Source of the DNA: Atrichornis clamosus
Taxonomy: Eukaryota > Chordata > Aves > Passeriformes > Menuridae
NCBI GenBank assembly: GCA_013400975.1
Contig: WBMZ01011388.1
Span: 30,425 to 94,424, forward strand
DNA length: 64,000 nucleotides
Direction: 5' to 3'
Shown here piece after piece: positions 22,331 through 34,700 of this stretch. The notes beneath the pieces were generated by a model, which saw only the letters and a program-made list of their open reading frames with translations, searched no databases and was not told the origin of the DNA. Position 1 is the stretch's first letter. Each line of letters begins with the position of its first letter. The translations under genes were made by a program, and so were the position numbers.

Positions 22331-25300
22331 AGTTTGGAAAATAGTCAAACAGGACCTTTATATTACCTGTAACATGTACTTGTCCTATGACCCCCCCATA
22401 CGTCACAAAGCCCCACTAGAGAAATAAAGACGAATAGCCTGGTTTTTGTCGAGGATCCTCAGACTTCCCTCATTCCCAGGTTTCTGTGTTGGTCAGTAAC
22501 CCAAAATTGGCACTGAAAGGTGTCAAAGAGGCAACTCAGAAACATCCCTATTGCATAAACTTCTATTTTACAGAGAATTTGTCTATTTGGGGGATGAGGG
22601 CAAGAGTAATTACAGCATCTGAATGGGGAACTTAAGCTTCCTGTGTAGTGTGGTACAAAAATAGGTTCTTCTAAAGTGTGATTCAGAGGAACTAATTTTA
22701 GGTCCCTAAAATAAGGCTGTCTAAATAGTTCCATGACAGGTTTCAAGTTGGATGGGGAGGCGGGTTCAGTGTCACCTACAGCACATACACTGAATATTGT
22801 TCTTTTTCTGTAATGCCTGTTTAGATCAATGTGTTCTAATACAAGTGGAACATTTCTGTTTAGCCTCTGTTGAGCAGAAATAGGAGGTGCTTGTGAAGGG
22901 GCTAAAGTGTTATCCTGGACACCTGTAGAATCTGTAAAACCTTGCTACATACACAAGGCTGACCAAATATGTGCAGCATTGTTATCCTTCACTTTACATT
23001 CTCAGTGGTTCTGTTTATGAGAGTTAAATCCATCCTCATTTACATCCATTTCACAAGATACTGTTTGGCCTTCACTCTTTCCCAGCTGAACTTAGTGAGT
23101 TACTGTTCTTACAATGGACAGTCTCTGTTTGAACAAAAACAGGACCTAAATCCTCCTTGGTGAAATAATTTCTAGCAAATCTGGTTTTCCCTCTGCACTC
23201 CCTGGATTTGTTCTCTTGACATGCCTTATTGCCTGAGATTTGGAAAGCAAAATTGTCTCAAATCCACAGCAGAGAATCTGCCTTTGACAGTCTGTTTCCT
23301 CTACATGTCTGAAACTCCCAAAGATATCCCTGGAAACTATTGTGCCTGAGGGGAGAAAAAGCAATAGACTTGAGCCTCATTATAAGAAGTTCTTTCCAAA
23401 TTACTCACAGCTATTTGATATAAATAATAATTCCTCGGACACGACAGAAATGCAGCCAACTTTGGGGAAAGAGACATTACTTTTGTTTTCCTCTTGAGCC
23501 ATTGAGATGGATTTTTGTGTGTCACTCTCTTGCCAAACAGAAACCAGCCACAGAGGAGCATGTGATGACAGTAACTCCCAAAGGTCATTCCTAGGGATTC
23601 TGCTGTTCTAGGAAATCAAGGAAACAGTCCCTTGGCAGCCTGCAGTCACTCACACAGAGACTGCTCATTCTGGACTTGGGTGTTTCATGCAGCTGCCCTG
23701 TGTTTGCCAGAGAGGATTGTGACACCCCTTACCCCAAGTGCCTGGGTAGTTGATAAATTTATTGTTTTCTAGTGGTAAACACATCTATTGCAGCTTCATC
23801 TGCAGTCTTCTGGTTCGTCTATTCATTGTCAAGATGAAAAATTGGCATTTAAAAATTCTTTTAAAAAACACAAGATAAAAATATATAAGGTCTGTTTTCC
23901 CAACCCAGGATAAATCAAGTAATAGCCAAACATCTTTGCTCAGGTTTTCAGCCTTGTTTCAAGCAGCATTCACCACAAAGAATTGTGTTTATCATGGCCA
24001 TAGCTCAAGTGGTTGTTCAGGCTTTCATTCTTTGGGTGGATTGTGTGTTCACTGTTTGGACATGTGGATCAGAAGTATTTAAATATTTATGAATTCTGGA
24101 AGAGAAGCAAGCTCACTTAAATATTCCCTTAAGCAACCAATCCTTCCTCTCCTGCTAAAGAATTATTTATCCTTTGCTCCTGGCTGCCTGGTTATGTGCA
24201 AGGAATCTGCACGGGAGACTTTTTGGCACGTTTCTAAAGGAGCAGCTTCTCTCCCAGGGCATTAGGGAGACGCCCAGCAGATGAACAAACCTTTGAGAGG
24301 ATCACGTGGAACAAAGTCAGAGCTATCTGGTGTTCATTGGGTCTAACCTGGCATGTTGTTTATGCCCATGCCCTGGCGGCATGGGGATAATAACTATAAT
24401 TGTGTCAGGGGCATGATTATGGCAATGCTGACTAACACCAGGATTCAAGGAATTGTAAATTGGTTTATTATTGTCCCAGGTATCCCATTAAGAAGAGTTC
24501 AAGGTGAAACAATGACTGTAAATTAACACTTCCTTACAACCTTGGAAATATAACTGTCAGAAAGGCCGTTTAGGACAGAAGGAATGTTCCAATTAAAGAA
24601 CACAGCAGGCCTGTAAATTCAGAGAAATCCCAGAGACAGGGAGAAGTTGCTTTTGCCACATTTGTGTGCTGTTACTTGGAGGCCAAGCCCAGTGGAAAAC
24701 TGAGCTGTGTTTAGTACCAAGGCAGCAGCTGCCCTTCTGTGGGCAAAGCACTGAGAACTGGGTGAAGGAGCTAAGGGGGTTTAGAAAATTCAAGTGGGAA
24801 ACAGAATCTGCCTTGAACAAAAAGAGCAGGAAGAAGACAGCTTGTAATCCCCAGAGAGGGCTGTGCAGGACAATCCGGTGGGCGTTCACTGTGGATGTGA
24901 TACCACTATCTACAACCCCCATGTGTTTTCTTTCTCAGTAACGTTGCAATGGATGGATACAGAGCCTGATTCATGCTTTCCTGGCTTTGCCAAATGCCTG
25001 CTCAAATCCTGTAGCCATGCTCTGAATTAATCTGCTTACCCAAAGACATAGCTGGGAAAATGGTTGTCCTTGGAGATTCCAGCCCCCTTTGCCTGGAAAA
25101 GATAGAGCCATCAGCATCTGGAATGGTATTAGCAGGAGGCTTGACAGGCTCTGAAATGAGAAGAAACTGGGTCAGAATCACTCTGGTTACCCCTAAATAT
25201 CCCCAGCAAATTAGCACCATTGAAAAGCAGGGCAGTAAGTTGGGAGCAAAGGCAATTTGGGGTGGTGTCAGGGGTGTTCCCAAGTTCAGGGCACCCAGCA

Positions 25301-28300
25301 GCCTGATGTGTGCAACACCTCTGCATCTCAGCAGCTGCAGCACCCTGAGTGCAGCCACAGGCAGCCCTGCCAGCCACGGCCGTCAGCCCAGGGCACCCAA
25401 CTGGATCCTGCAGCTGCACAAAACGGGATGGCATCCACCAGCTCTCCAGGGGCTTTTCAGGGATCAGCTGGTATCATCGGAGTTATTTTATTTAGTATCT
25501 CCTTCTGGTTCCCTCATTGTGATTTATTTGAGCTTAGATATTCACCTAGATATTCTATTTTCTCACTAGATTCCCAGGCTCTGTGCCTTTTCTCTCTGCA
25601 GCCCCTGAAAATGTTTACTTTTTCCAGGAAAGCTTTCCGTTTCTCTCAGACTGACCTCAGTCTGTGCAGCGGAAATGTGCAAGAACATTTTCCTGTGACA
25701 AGACTAAAACTGAGAACTAAAGACTAAGAACTGGGCGTGCATACAAGCTTACATCCCCTCTGCATACTCTCCATTTTCTTAGTTCACAGGCAGACATCCT
25801 GAGTCACAGGCTATTTCATTCTGTTTAATAGTGCTAAATTGGTTTTTCATCCCCTCATTCATCTGCTTTTTAAGCTCATTGTGTTCTGGCATCATGTTCT
25901 GCAGCCATAATTTCTGATTCACGCACAGCGTGAAAAGTTGTTCCCTTTTGATTGTCATTAACTTTTTATCTGGGAATTTTTTTTACTGCCCTGAGTTCTA
26001 TGTGAGAAATAACGAGGGCTCTTCACCATCTATGATTATACAGACTTGTAGAATACTGATTCTTCCTGTTTCATCAGAACCACTAAAGTTTTTCCAGGTT
26101 GGATGGGGAAGATGCCATCAAGGTGGTGTCAGAATGGATGGAAGTTTGGGTCTCACAGTACCCCTCCTTTCAAGGGCAAGAGAGCATCTTCCTTCATCCA
26201 GATGCTGATTTTCACCAAATTTGTCACAAGTTAATGTCTTTGAAACATACTTTTGATTGGAGCTGGCCAGCAGATTCAAACTTGGAGAATGATATTCAGA
26301 AGTTATCCAATTCCAAATATTGAAGCAGTAATCAATTTGGTGAGACTTTGCCTGATGGCACAGGCTGCACTAACACAGTTCAAGCTTCTGACACACTCAA
26401 CAAGGTTTCTATGTGTTGCTTTTGAGAAGAAATAAAGGTCTAATGCAGTCAAGGAGAATGAATCAAATGGTTTCACAGAGCTGCAAAATGTAGTGCTGTC
26501 AACCCACCTCCCTGAGAAACCTTTCCTTTTCCAGCCCACGCTCTTGTGTGTGTTCTTACATCTTTTGTAGAGCCCTGAATCCTCCCCAAATGTGACAGTA
26601 TTGTTCCAGTGGCCGTGGGAAGGGTGATGCTTACATTTCCTATGTTTCAATGGGAATAACAAACTTACTGCCTTAAATGACCACATCTCCTCCTCCTCCT
26701 CCTCAGCATGTTGTGCAAGGAGAGAAAATATAACCAGCAGCTGCTTCTCCATGTTTTCCTCAAATTTTAATGAGTTTCCTGTGAATGGGTATTTCATAAA
26801 TCAAATGCTGAATAAATCTGCTTTTCTATCAAAATAATTTAAACGTAGGCATTGAAGTAGGTGGGATTGTGTTTGGATTTAATCATCAAGCCAAGACTGA
26901 CTTGGCCCTTTATGCCAGCAGAGCACTGGAAGCCTTAACTCCAAATTCCACTTGACTCCTATGTTTGGAACTCAATAATTTAAATTTCTCAGCCATATTT
27001 TTGTTTGAGATGGATTTTTTTTTGCCATAGGACATATCAGTTCATATGCTAATTTTTTAATTACCAACACTTTATGGTTTAAGAAAGCTTCGCAATGATG
27101 ATGCAAGGTTCTAGGGCTGATTTCCTCATAGCAAGTATTTATATTTACCAAGTGGTTTAGTTCCTTATTATGATTTCAGATTAAAATTTATTACTACTAA
27201 CTAGGAATGATTTGCCTGATGAACCTTTCTTTTTTATCCATCAGTGAAAATACTTTTAAAAACTTAATTCAGACTGAAAAAAATTGAACTTTGTTTTCAT
27301 GTGGTTTTATTGGTGGAGATTCAGTGGTTTATTGCCTTAGAGGAGTGTGAAGAGGTGTTAAGCAAACCAAGGATTTTGACAAGACAATGATAAAAACATG
27401 TTGAAAAGTGGACAGAAGTTTAGTTTCTTCAAATATTTGTATTTATAGATGATGTCAAACAAGTTGTAACAGGCTCACAAGCAAAAGAACTTTGGGGATT
27501 GCTGCTATAACTTAAAAAAATAAGAGTTTCTTTCAGAGAAACAGTGGATAGGTCTTCATGCCCTACAGAATTGGGATATAACACAAAAATAAAACAAAAA
27601 ATAACACACAGAGGAAAATAACTCACCATTTTGTATCTGTCACTACATAACTTGTGCTACCTTATGTAAGCAGTCCGGGATTTTGGAGCACGAGGGCCAA
27701 ATTTAGGTCCCATCCACACAAAGTTTGGCTGCAGTGCTGAAATCTGATCTGTGTGGGCATGACTTGTACCCTGCACAACACTCCCCTTGCTCCCGGGGCT
27801 GCTGCATAGGTGTGGGGGTCCTCCCACACGGATCACGTCCCTGGGGTTGGATCCTGCAGGATAAATGGATCAGGAGACAAGTGTTGTAACCAGGTCACCT
27901 CCCTGTGCTGTGGGCACGCTGTGGATTCATCTAGAAAGTCATTAATCACTCAAACACCAGACTAAGGCTCTTTAAGAAGTCCCCCATGTGCCTGTTTTGC
28001 CCTTCAGGCTTCCGAATATAATCTTTAGTGCTAAAAAGCAGCAAGGTACTGATAGCCAGTAAAGTGCAGAAAGAGGAAAAACTCAGAGATTAAACCCTCC
28101 GAAAGGTTTCAGTATATTTAGATATTGTGTAAATAAGGACTGCAAAAGAGACCCTGAAGAAGCTTGTACAGCTTTGAAGCAGAGTCAGCAATCCTATTAA
28201 TTTTCATTCAGAAATGAAGAGTAAATGCAGTTTAGGAGAAGAAAACATTACGTGGGAACTAGGAAAAAAGGCTACTGAAAAAGGGAAGTTTATAATTTTG

Positions 28301-31290
28301 CTTGAAGGAGAAAACGTAAAGGAAAGGGAGCACATCATCTTAAAGGATACAAAAGTAAAACCTGATGTGCATTGCAGTTTACAGAAAACAAGGTTAAAAA
28401 AAAATAAAAAGAAGGTGGAAAGGCCAAACTAAGCTTACATAGCTTTCAACCTTCTTCCCTGATATTCCATGCTCCCTAGGAAACAGCAATAACCTGGCAA
28501 CAGAAGCAGTAGCTTCTTTTATCTGGAGGCTTTGGTGTCCTTTGGGAAACACTCATCAAAATCCTGTGGGGACTGTTTGCAAGTGAATCAGGTCTAGAGT
28601 TTGGTTCAGACAAACAGAGCTGCATAACTAAAGGTACATCAAGAAACTCTTATGCTCAAAGGCAGCAGGAGAGAGAAATACGATCAGGTCTGAGGAAGAG
28701 CCAGGTTACCTAAAAATGCACCTAAAAATAGTGCAGAGAAATAGCAGCGTGGTTACAGGTTGAAGGATGAATCAAGACAGCAAGGTGGGAGGTTATGTGC
28801 CTGATGGGGTATCCATGGGAATGCCAAAGGCACTCATTTTAGGAGTGGGAAACATCAAGTGAGTGTGGTGGTGTGAGGTGACAGCCACACAGAGAGAAAG
28901 CAGGAGTGGTGGATACTGAAAGAAAGAAAGGTTTTAGAGGTTTTCCAACTCTTCTGCATCAGAGATGAACAAACAGCATAACGAAGCTACGAATTTCAAA
29001 CACCCAAAGCAAAAGCTTAGTAACTAGGATTCTTTTATCAAATTACTTTTTATTGATATTGGCCAGAGTCAAGGGCACCAATAGGTCTGATCCTGCCAAG
29101 CAGCCTCACCTGGGCCTCACCCACACCCCCTCTGCTCGTTGGTGCAGGAGCTCCACTTAAGCTGAGGGCTGAGGTGTGGTCAGCTCTTCCTCGGTGTTGT
29201 AGCTGTGCTTCCAGCCCAGCCTTCTACTCCCGGAGGGACTCTGCTGCCAGCCCTGGCTGTGCTAGTCCAGGTACTGTGGGACTCTTGTCCCTCCTGTGCC
29301 ACGGTGGCTCCTGGCATTGTCACGTTTGTGCTGTCTGGTGTTTGGCTGCAAGGGCACTATTGTTGGGTTTTGGTGTTTTCTAGTAATACTAATTTTTAAT
29401 ATACCCTTTCTTTATGCTCTGGCTAAAGCCAGTGTTGTTGGGAAATGTTACTGTGCTTGGAGTGAGCACTGGGAGTTTTTAAAGGCTTAATGCCCAGAGG
29501 AGGGGCAGAGGCCCTAGTGGTGAAATTGGCCCTATTTCTTGTGTTATGTTATTTTTACAACTGGCTGGAGCTTGAGGAAGTGCAGCCAACTGGTTCTCCT
29601 TAGGCCAATGTCACCTCCCTGGAATAAACAGCTGGAAGGGGAGGGAAATTCAGAACTGCATGCAGACTGTATTTTGTGGTAGTGTTTGCTAAAGCTCCCT
29701 TGCTAATTGGTGCATTTGAATTCTCTTTAATTTCTAATATTGATTACTGAGACTGCAAAGTATTAAATGTCTCATATTGTCATGAAATAATGAGATAGCT
29801 GAACTTGCCTAAGGAAAAACTGGCAAGATGTTATGACAACTAAATGAAATGTTAAAGATTGTATTGATAAAAAAAGGTTGTTGTTGCCAGTGCTGGAATC
29901 TGCAGGTGGCAAAGTGCAATCAGCACCAGAATAAGCTCTGGTGTCAAGGCCTGAGTGGCTTTCTAGTGTAATAAACTGCTATTGTAAATCTTTTTTTGTT
30001 TTAACTCATTTTGCTCTTCCCTGCTGCCAGGTGGCAGCAAATTACAAAAGATTTTCTGTATTCTGTTCTTTCTGTGGAATCTTCCTCTATCAAAACAAAA
30101 TGGTGCTAATTCCACTTTAGCAAAATGTAAGAAATGCCTGTGAAAGGCAAGGGTTTGATTTAATGTGTTATATGTTAAAGGAAATGATGATAATTTGTCC
30201 ATTGTGTTCCTGTTCCCTGTGAAACTGGAAGTTTTCTGATTCCACGTGAATGTTTTTGTTCTGTGCTGAAGTGAGTGGTTGTTTCTCCAGTTAAGTGGCG
30301 CGTCTTGAAAAGTAATTTCACTATTTTTTAGGACTTTATTTTGAACCTCCCTCTAGTCTTAAGATCTAAACCTGTGAGCACCTGAGGTTATGCTACATTA
30401 CTGTAGGACACAAAGTTGTTTGGGGGAGGAAATTGCTGAATGTAGAGAGCAAATACAATTATTTTTTTGTTTTTTATTGTAAAGCTGCAGTTAACTTACC
30501 TTTTTCTTTTGGTGAGTGAGAGAAGGCAGAGTCCATCTTCTAAGGTGGTTACATGCTGTTTCTATTGTAAAATTCTGCCTGAAAACAGGTGGTTTTAAAA
30601 AAAAACAAGCAAAGAGGCTGAGGAGGAGAGTTAAACTGCAAGCAGACATAGAACAGTCCACAGAAAAACCTCTGTGGTGTGCTGTTGGAGACCCAATCTA
30701 CTAAATAACCAATTTTTGACTTGTTTTTGTGTATGTGGCATATAGACAAACGAAATTAAATGATGACGCTTCTAGAAAGGTTTGCTAGTGAGAACGTAAG
30801 CACTAATAGGTACCACTGAAAGTTGGTTGCATGAGATGAGCTTTCTGTCTCCAGGGTCTGCTGCTCCAGCTGAGGAGTTTGGTGTTTGCTTCAGCACAGG
30901 GGAGAGAAATGGGCTATTAAACTTCTGGGTGAAGGTTTAAGTCATGTGGAGATCTGAAGTAAGTTAGTCACTCAGCCCCACCAGGGAGGGATGCTCAAAA
31001 CAAATTTGTGGGGTTTTTTGCTGTATTTTAGTTTCCAACTACCTCATTTTCCACCTTGTAAGGCAAAATTACCTCAGTACAGCAATGTACGGAACATAGT
31101 TTGTTTTCAATGATTCCTGTGAATGCGTGGAAAAGGCTGATGCTGGTTACCTGTGCACTGGAGGTGGGAAGTCCAGGGGCGTGTATGTGTATATGTGGCA
31201 GTCCCGGAGGAGGAGACGGTCCCGTGCGAACACCGTTCTCTCAGCTTATTTCTGATGTAGAACAGAGCTGGGAATAACACCTTGGGAGGG
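22331..31290. other. Intergenic DNA between PSME4 and ACYP2
   Basis: About 9 kb, mostly AT-rich and unique. It holds a (TCC)n microsatellite at 26,687-26,703, a possible conserved noncoding block near 24,180-24,560, and a GC-richer unclassified block at about 29,080-29,530. Several open frames of 150-170 codons lie at 25.0-26.8 kb, with no recognisable family or splice structure. I annotate no gene. Confidence 0.7.
26687..26703. repeat. (TCC)n microsatellite
   Basis: Between five and six TCC units. It encodes a run of Glu on the minus strand within a chance open frame. Confidence 0.9.
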
Positions 31291-31306
31291 CTCTGTGGGG
31301 CCGCGT

Positions 31307-31556
31307 CCCTCACGGCGGGAGCGTCTGGCTGCCCTTTAGACCGGGTGTTGTTCTCCCCTCACGGTGGGAGCGTTTTCCCGCCCTCGGGGTCGGGAGCGTT
31401 TCCCGCCCTCACGGCCGGGCGTTCTCCCCTCACAGGAAAAGCGATGCTTCCCCTCGCTGTCAGGTGCGTTCCCCCTCACAGAAGGAGCCATGTTTCCCCC
31501 CCCGCCGCTGTCGGATATTCTCCTCTCACTGTCAGATGTTCTCCCTTTCCCATCAG
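31307..31556. repeat. Degenerate ~24-bp tandem array upstream of ACYP2
   Basis: About ten diverged units of 21-27 bp follow the pattern 'ccctcacggtcgggagcgtt' plus 'ttccc'. Clear copies begin at 31,307, about 31,356, about 31,380 and about 31,404, and later copies decay towards exon 1. The array is GC-rich and reads open in the ACYP2 frame, because the unit is mostly a multiple of three and lacks stops. Confidence 0.7.
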
Positions 31557-31704
31557 GGCTCGGTTCGGGGTGCCGTGGCCCGCCCCGTCCCCGCGTGAGG
31601 CGGCCGCTTACGCGGGAAGCTTGAGCCTCACGCGCTGCCGTCCCGGCGCCGCTGGCCCGCGGAGCACCGGCCGCCGCCGCAGCGGCTCTTCCTCGGCCAC
31701 TGCC

Positions 31705-31774
31705 ATGTCCGCCCTGGCCAAAGCCTCCGGCGCGCTCAAGTCGGTGGATTACGAAGTATTCGGGCGAGTGCAAG
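31705..31774 (+). CDS. ACYP2: ACYP2 coding exon 1 (residues 1-23 plus 1 nt)
   Basis: ATG at 31705 in the context actgccATGT encodes [20 protein letters not shown] and RVQ, ending G at donor GTAATGGC. I chose this start because it yields the usual family length. The frame stays open upstream and contains another ATG at 31444, but that ATG lies in the tandem array and would add 87 residues with no family counterpart. Confidence 0.93.
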
Positions 31775-34700
31775 GTAATGGCGGGCTGAGGGGGGCTGCA
31801 GAGGGCGAGGGACGCCGCGCGGAGGTGGCGGCGGCACCGCGCGTGCGCGGGGCGGGAGCGGCCTGAGGGGGGAGGCGGGAGCGGCCCCAGCGAGACGGGG
31901 AAGTTTTCTTTTAAAAACAAAGCCAACCAAACAAAAACAGCAACAACAACAGCAAAACCACCAAAACCCTCAAACAAAACGTTGTAAATATCCCTCCGCC
32001 TCAAGGCTCGGCTCCCCAGGGAGCACGAGCTGCTCTGTCCTGAGCAGTTCCCATTCCCCGCTTTTGCACTCGGAGCTTGTCAGCGCGGATATCTGGGAAT
32101 GCCCCCTCCTTCTTCCCCATTCTCATTCGTCAGCGTCTTCATTAGCAGTAAATACGTTAATGACAATAAGCGTTTGCCGGAGGGAAGGCTCTCACCCAAA
32201 TTCTGTTCAGTTTGCCTGCTGTTAATTTCGGGACCTTTCTGAAGTTTCCGTAGTAAAGCAGCACGAATGACTTTATGCATGTTACTGCCCCTTTTTATTA
32301 ACTGAAGTTCCTACAAGTGATATGCTTGCACGTGGCTTTAATATCTTTTTTTTCTTTTCTTTTCTAGGTGTTTGTTTCAGGATGGTAAGGCAATGCTGGA
32401 TTTACCAGCTATATTTTATAGGATAATATTTCCAGTGCTAAAAATATAGCAGCGGGTCTGTAGAGTGTAAATATATCCAACCTGAACTGTGAGTGCTTGG
32501 TTAGATGGTTAAGTACTGCGAGTAAATTTAAAAGGAGAAATATGGTTTAATATCAAAATGGATTTTTAAAAGCTTACTAATGTATTGTTTGTGTAATATC
32601 TAAAGATTGTGGTTTGGATTACTTGTGGTATAACAGCCACAAGAATGTTGTAAACCCTTAATCTTTAGAAAGGTTAAATCTGAAGTTCTTGATCTTGGCT
32701 CCTGAAACAAGGTATTTCAGTTTAATTTTTCCAATGGTAATTTAGATACCTGTATTTAAGGAAGCTTACTGTGGAAAAATGTGCTTGCAAGTAGGCAGGT
32801 GACTGAATGTGCAGCAGGTGGTCTTGAATTTCACAGAAACCCAGGAAACAAGAGGACACATCTAAAACAAGAACAGGTTTTGGTCTGAAATAGTGGACCA
32901 TGCTTTTAATATTAAACCTAGAAGTTTGTGTGTAGTTTGTGTTGTGAAATAGTGCCAAATGGAAATGAGTAGAGGATTACAGTAGAGTATGCCTTTGCTG
33001 TGCCTTGTTTTGAGCTGACCTGAAGCCCTGTGAACACCACACTAGTGCCAGTCCTGAGGAGCAGATTTGCATTTTCATACTTCTGGGCAAATTAGTAGGG
33101 AGAAGCTGTTCTTAGTCATCTTGGAAGACACTCTTCATACTTAGTAACACTTTTTCTTTGGCTAAATCTCCCCAAAACATGTTTTGTCTTTTGGAACGGA
33201 GTTGTAAAGACCTGAAGTTTGGCTCTTGATATTAAAATAACTGTCTGAAAAGGCTGATAATGCAGTGTGTGTGTTTGGGGACACATATTCTAAAATGCTT
33301 GGTGGCTCTTTCTCACCAAAACATTGAAAATTCTGAGAATTTTCTGTTAGAACCACCAGGTTGTTGATGTTCTGTAATCCAAGATAAAAACCATGGGCCA
33401 TGTTAATTTAATACCTTTTTAATAGATGTGCAAGAAGCAAAACAGGAGGTACTTTCAATGCAAATAAATTTATTAATGAAATTATGGCTAAAAATGTTTT
33501 TATTGTCCTACATTGAACAAAAATTTAATGTATTTCTGCAAGACAGGCTTTTTGTTCCCTGCCATTTCAGCATTCAGAGACAAATTATGCTTGTATTTCA
33601 TATGTACATGAAAGACAGAAAATGAACATTAGAAAGAAAAAAAAATAGCCTCAAAAATAGACTATTTGGAAGTTGTGGATTGTCACAAATGAGTGGCTGA
33701 GTAACCATAACTTTTTGGTAATGCAAAAACATGCTGTTTTTATAGTAATTAGATTATGACCTTTGCTGCTATTTGTGAGTAGAAATGCACCACCTGGGGA
33801 TAGGATTTAAAGGGTGAAAGTCAGGGGGAAAGGATTTACTGGAGGAAGGGAACTAGGAAGTTTGTACATGTGTCAAATTTAATGAGTTTAAAAACTGTGG
33901 TGGTTGAAGAGTCAAGTGAGCAGTGATAGGATCTATAGAAAAGAATAAAATCCCACACAAGGGAATGGTGTGGGATTAGTGGAGTCCTTTGTGATCAAAA
34001 TCTTGTTCTTTTTGGAAAATTGCCTGTGCCTGCTGGAGCTGCAGAGCTGACAGGAATATCTGAATGCTGAGTATGAGCATCACCTGTGGATTTTTATTTT
34101 TTTAAGTGCAGGTCTTGCTCTGAAAAGGCAAGCAGGGGCTGAAGTGTTCTGTGTGTGGGGTCTGTGCTGGCACTGATTGTCCTCTCTCTCATTGTTTCCC
34201 AAATCAGTACACAGAAGAGGAAGCTAGGAAATTAGGAGTGGTTGGCTGGGTGAAAAACACCAGCCAGGGAACCGTGACAGGCCAAGTTCAGGGCCCAGAA
34301 GATAAAGTAAATGCAATGTAAGTATTTCTGTGGCTTTTTTTTTTTTTTTTTTACTCTTATTAAAGTCATTTACAGGAGAGTTTTTAATACAAACAAGATT
34401 CACCTGTCAGCGTAAAAGTGTTTTCAGTCAGCTTTGGAGGTAAGGAGGTGCATTCTTTAAGCTTGAAAAATGCTGTGAGTTTTCATTTCTAGTGTCACAC
34501 TGTTTGCTCATATATTTTCATAACCTCCTCATTTCTTGTGAAATTAAGAAAAAGCCTTTATTCCTGTGACTGAAGATCTCTTTTTTTTAATTTATCACAA
34601 CTTCTCTTGTTAAGAAACAAACTGAAGAACTTCTTGAAATGCTTCCTCAGCCTGTGCTTAAAACAATTTAAAGGAAATGGGATTTAAATGATATTTTTTT

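Larger units (their letters stand above)
31290..31870 (+). promoter_or_regulatory. ACYP2: ACYP2 CpG-island promoter
   Basis: A CpG-dense stretch covers ACYP2 exon 1 and its upstream side. A GC box, CCCGCCCC, lies at 31579-31586, about 120 bp before the start codon. I see no TATA box. The exact transcription start cannot be read from sequence. Its left half is the tandem array. Confidence 0.7.

Noticed and set aside
31282..31866. A 194-codon plus-strand frame containing ACYP2 exon 1
   Set aside because: It begins at TTG, runs through the degenerate tandem array, and reads past the exon 1 donor into intron 1. Only 31705-31774 is supported as coding.
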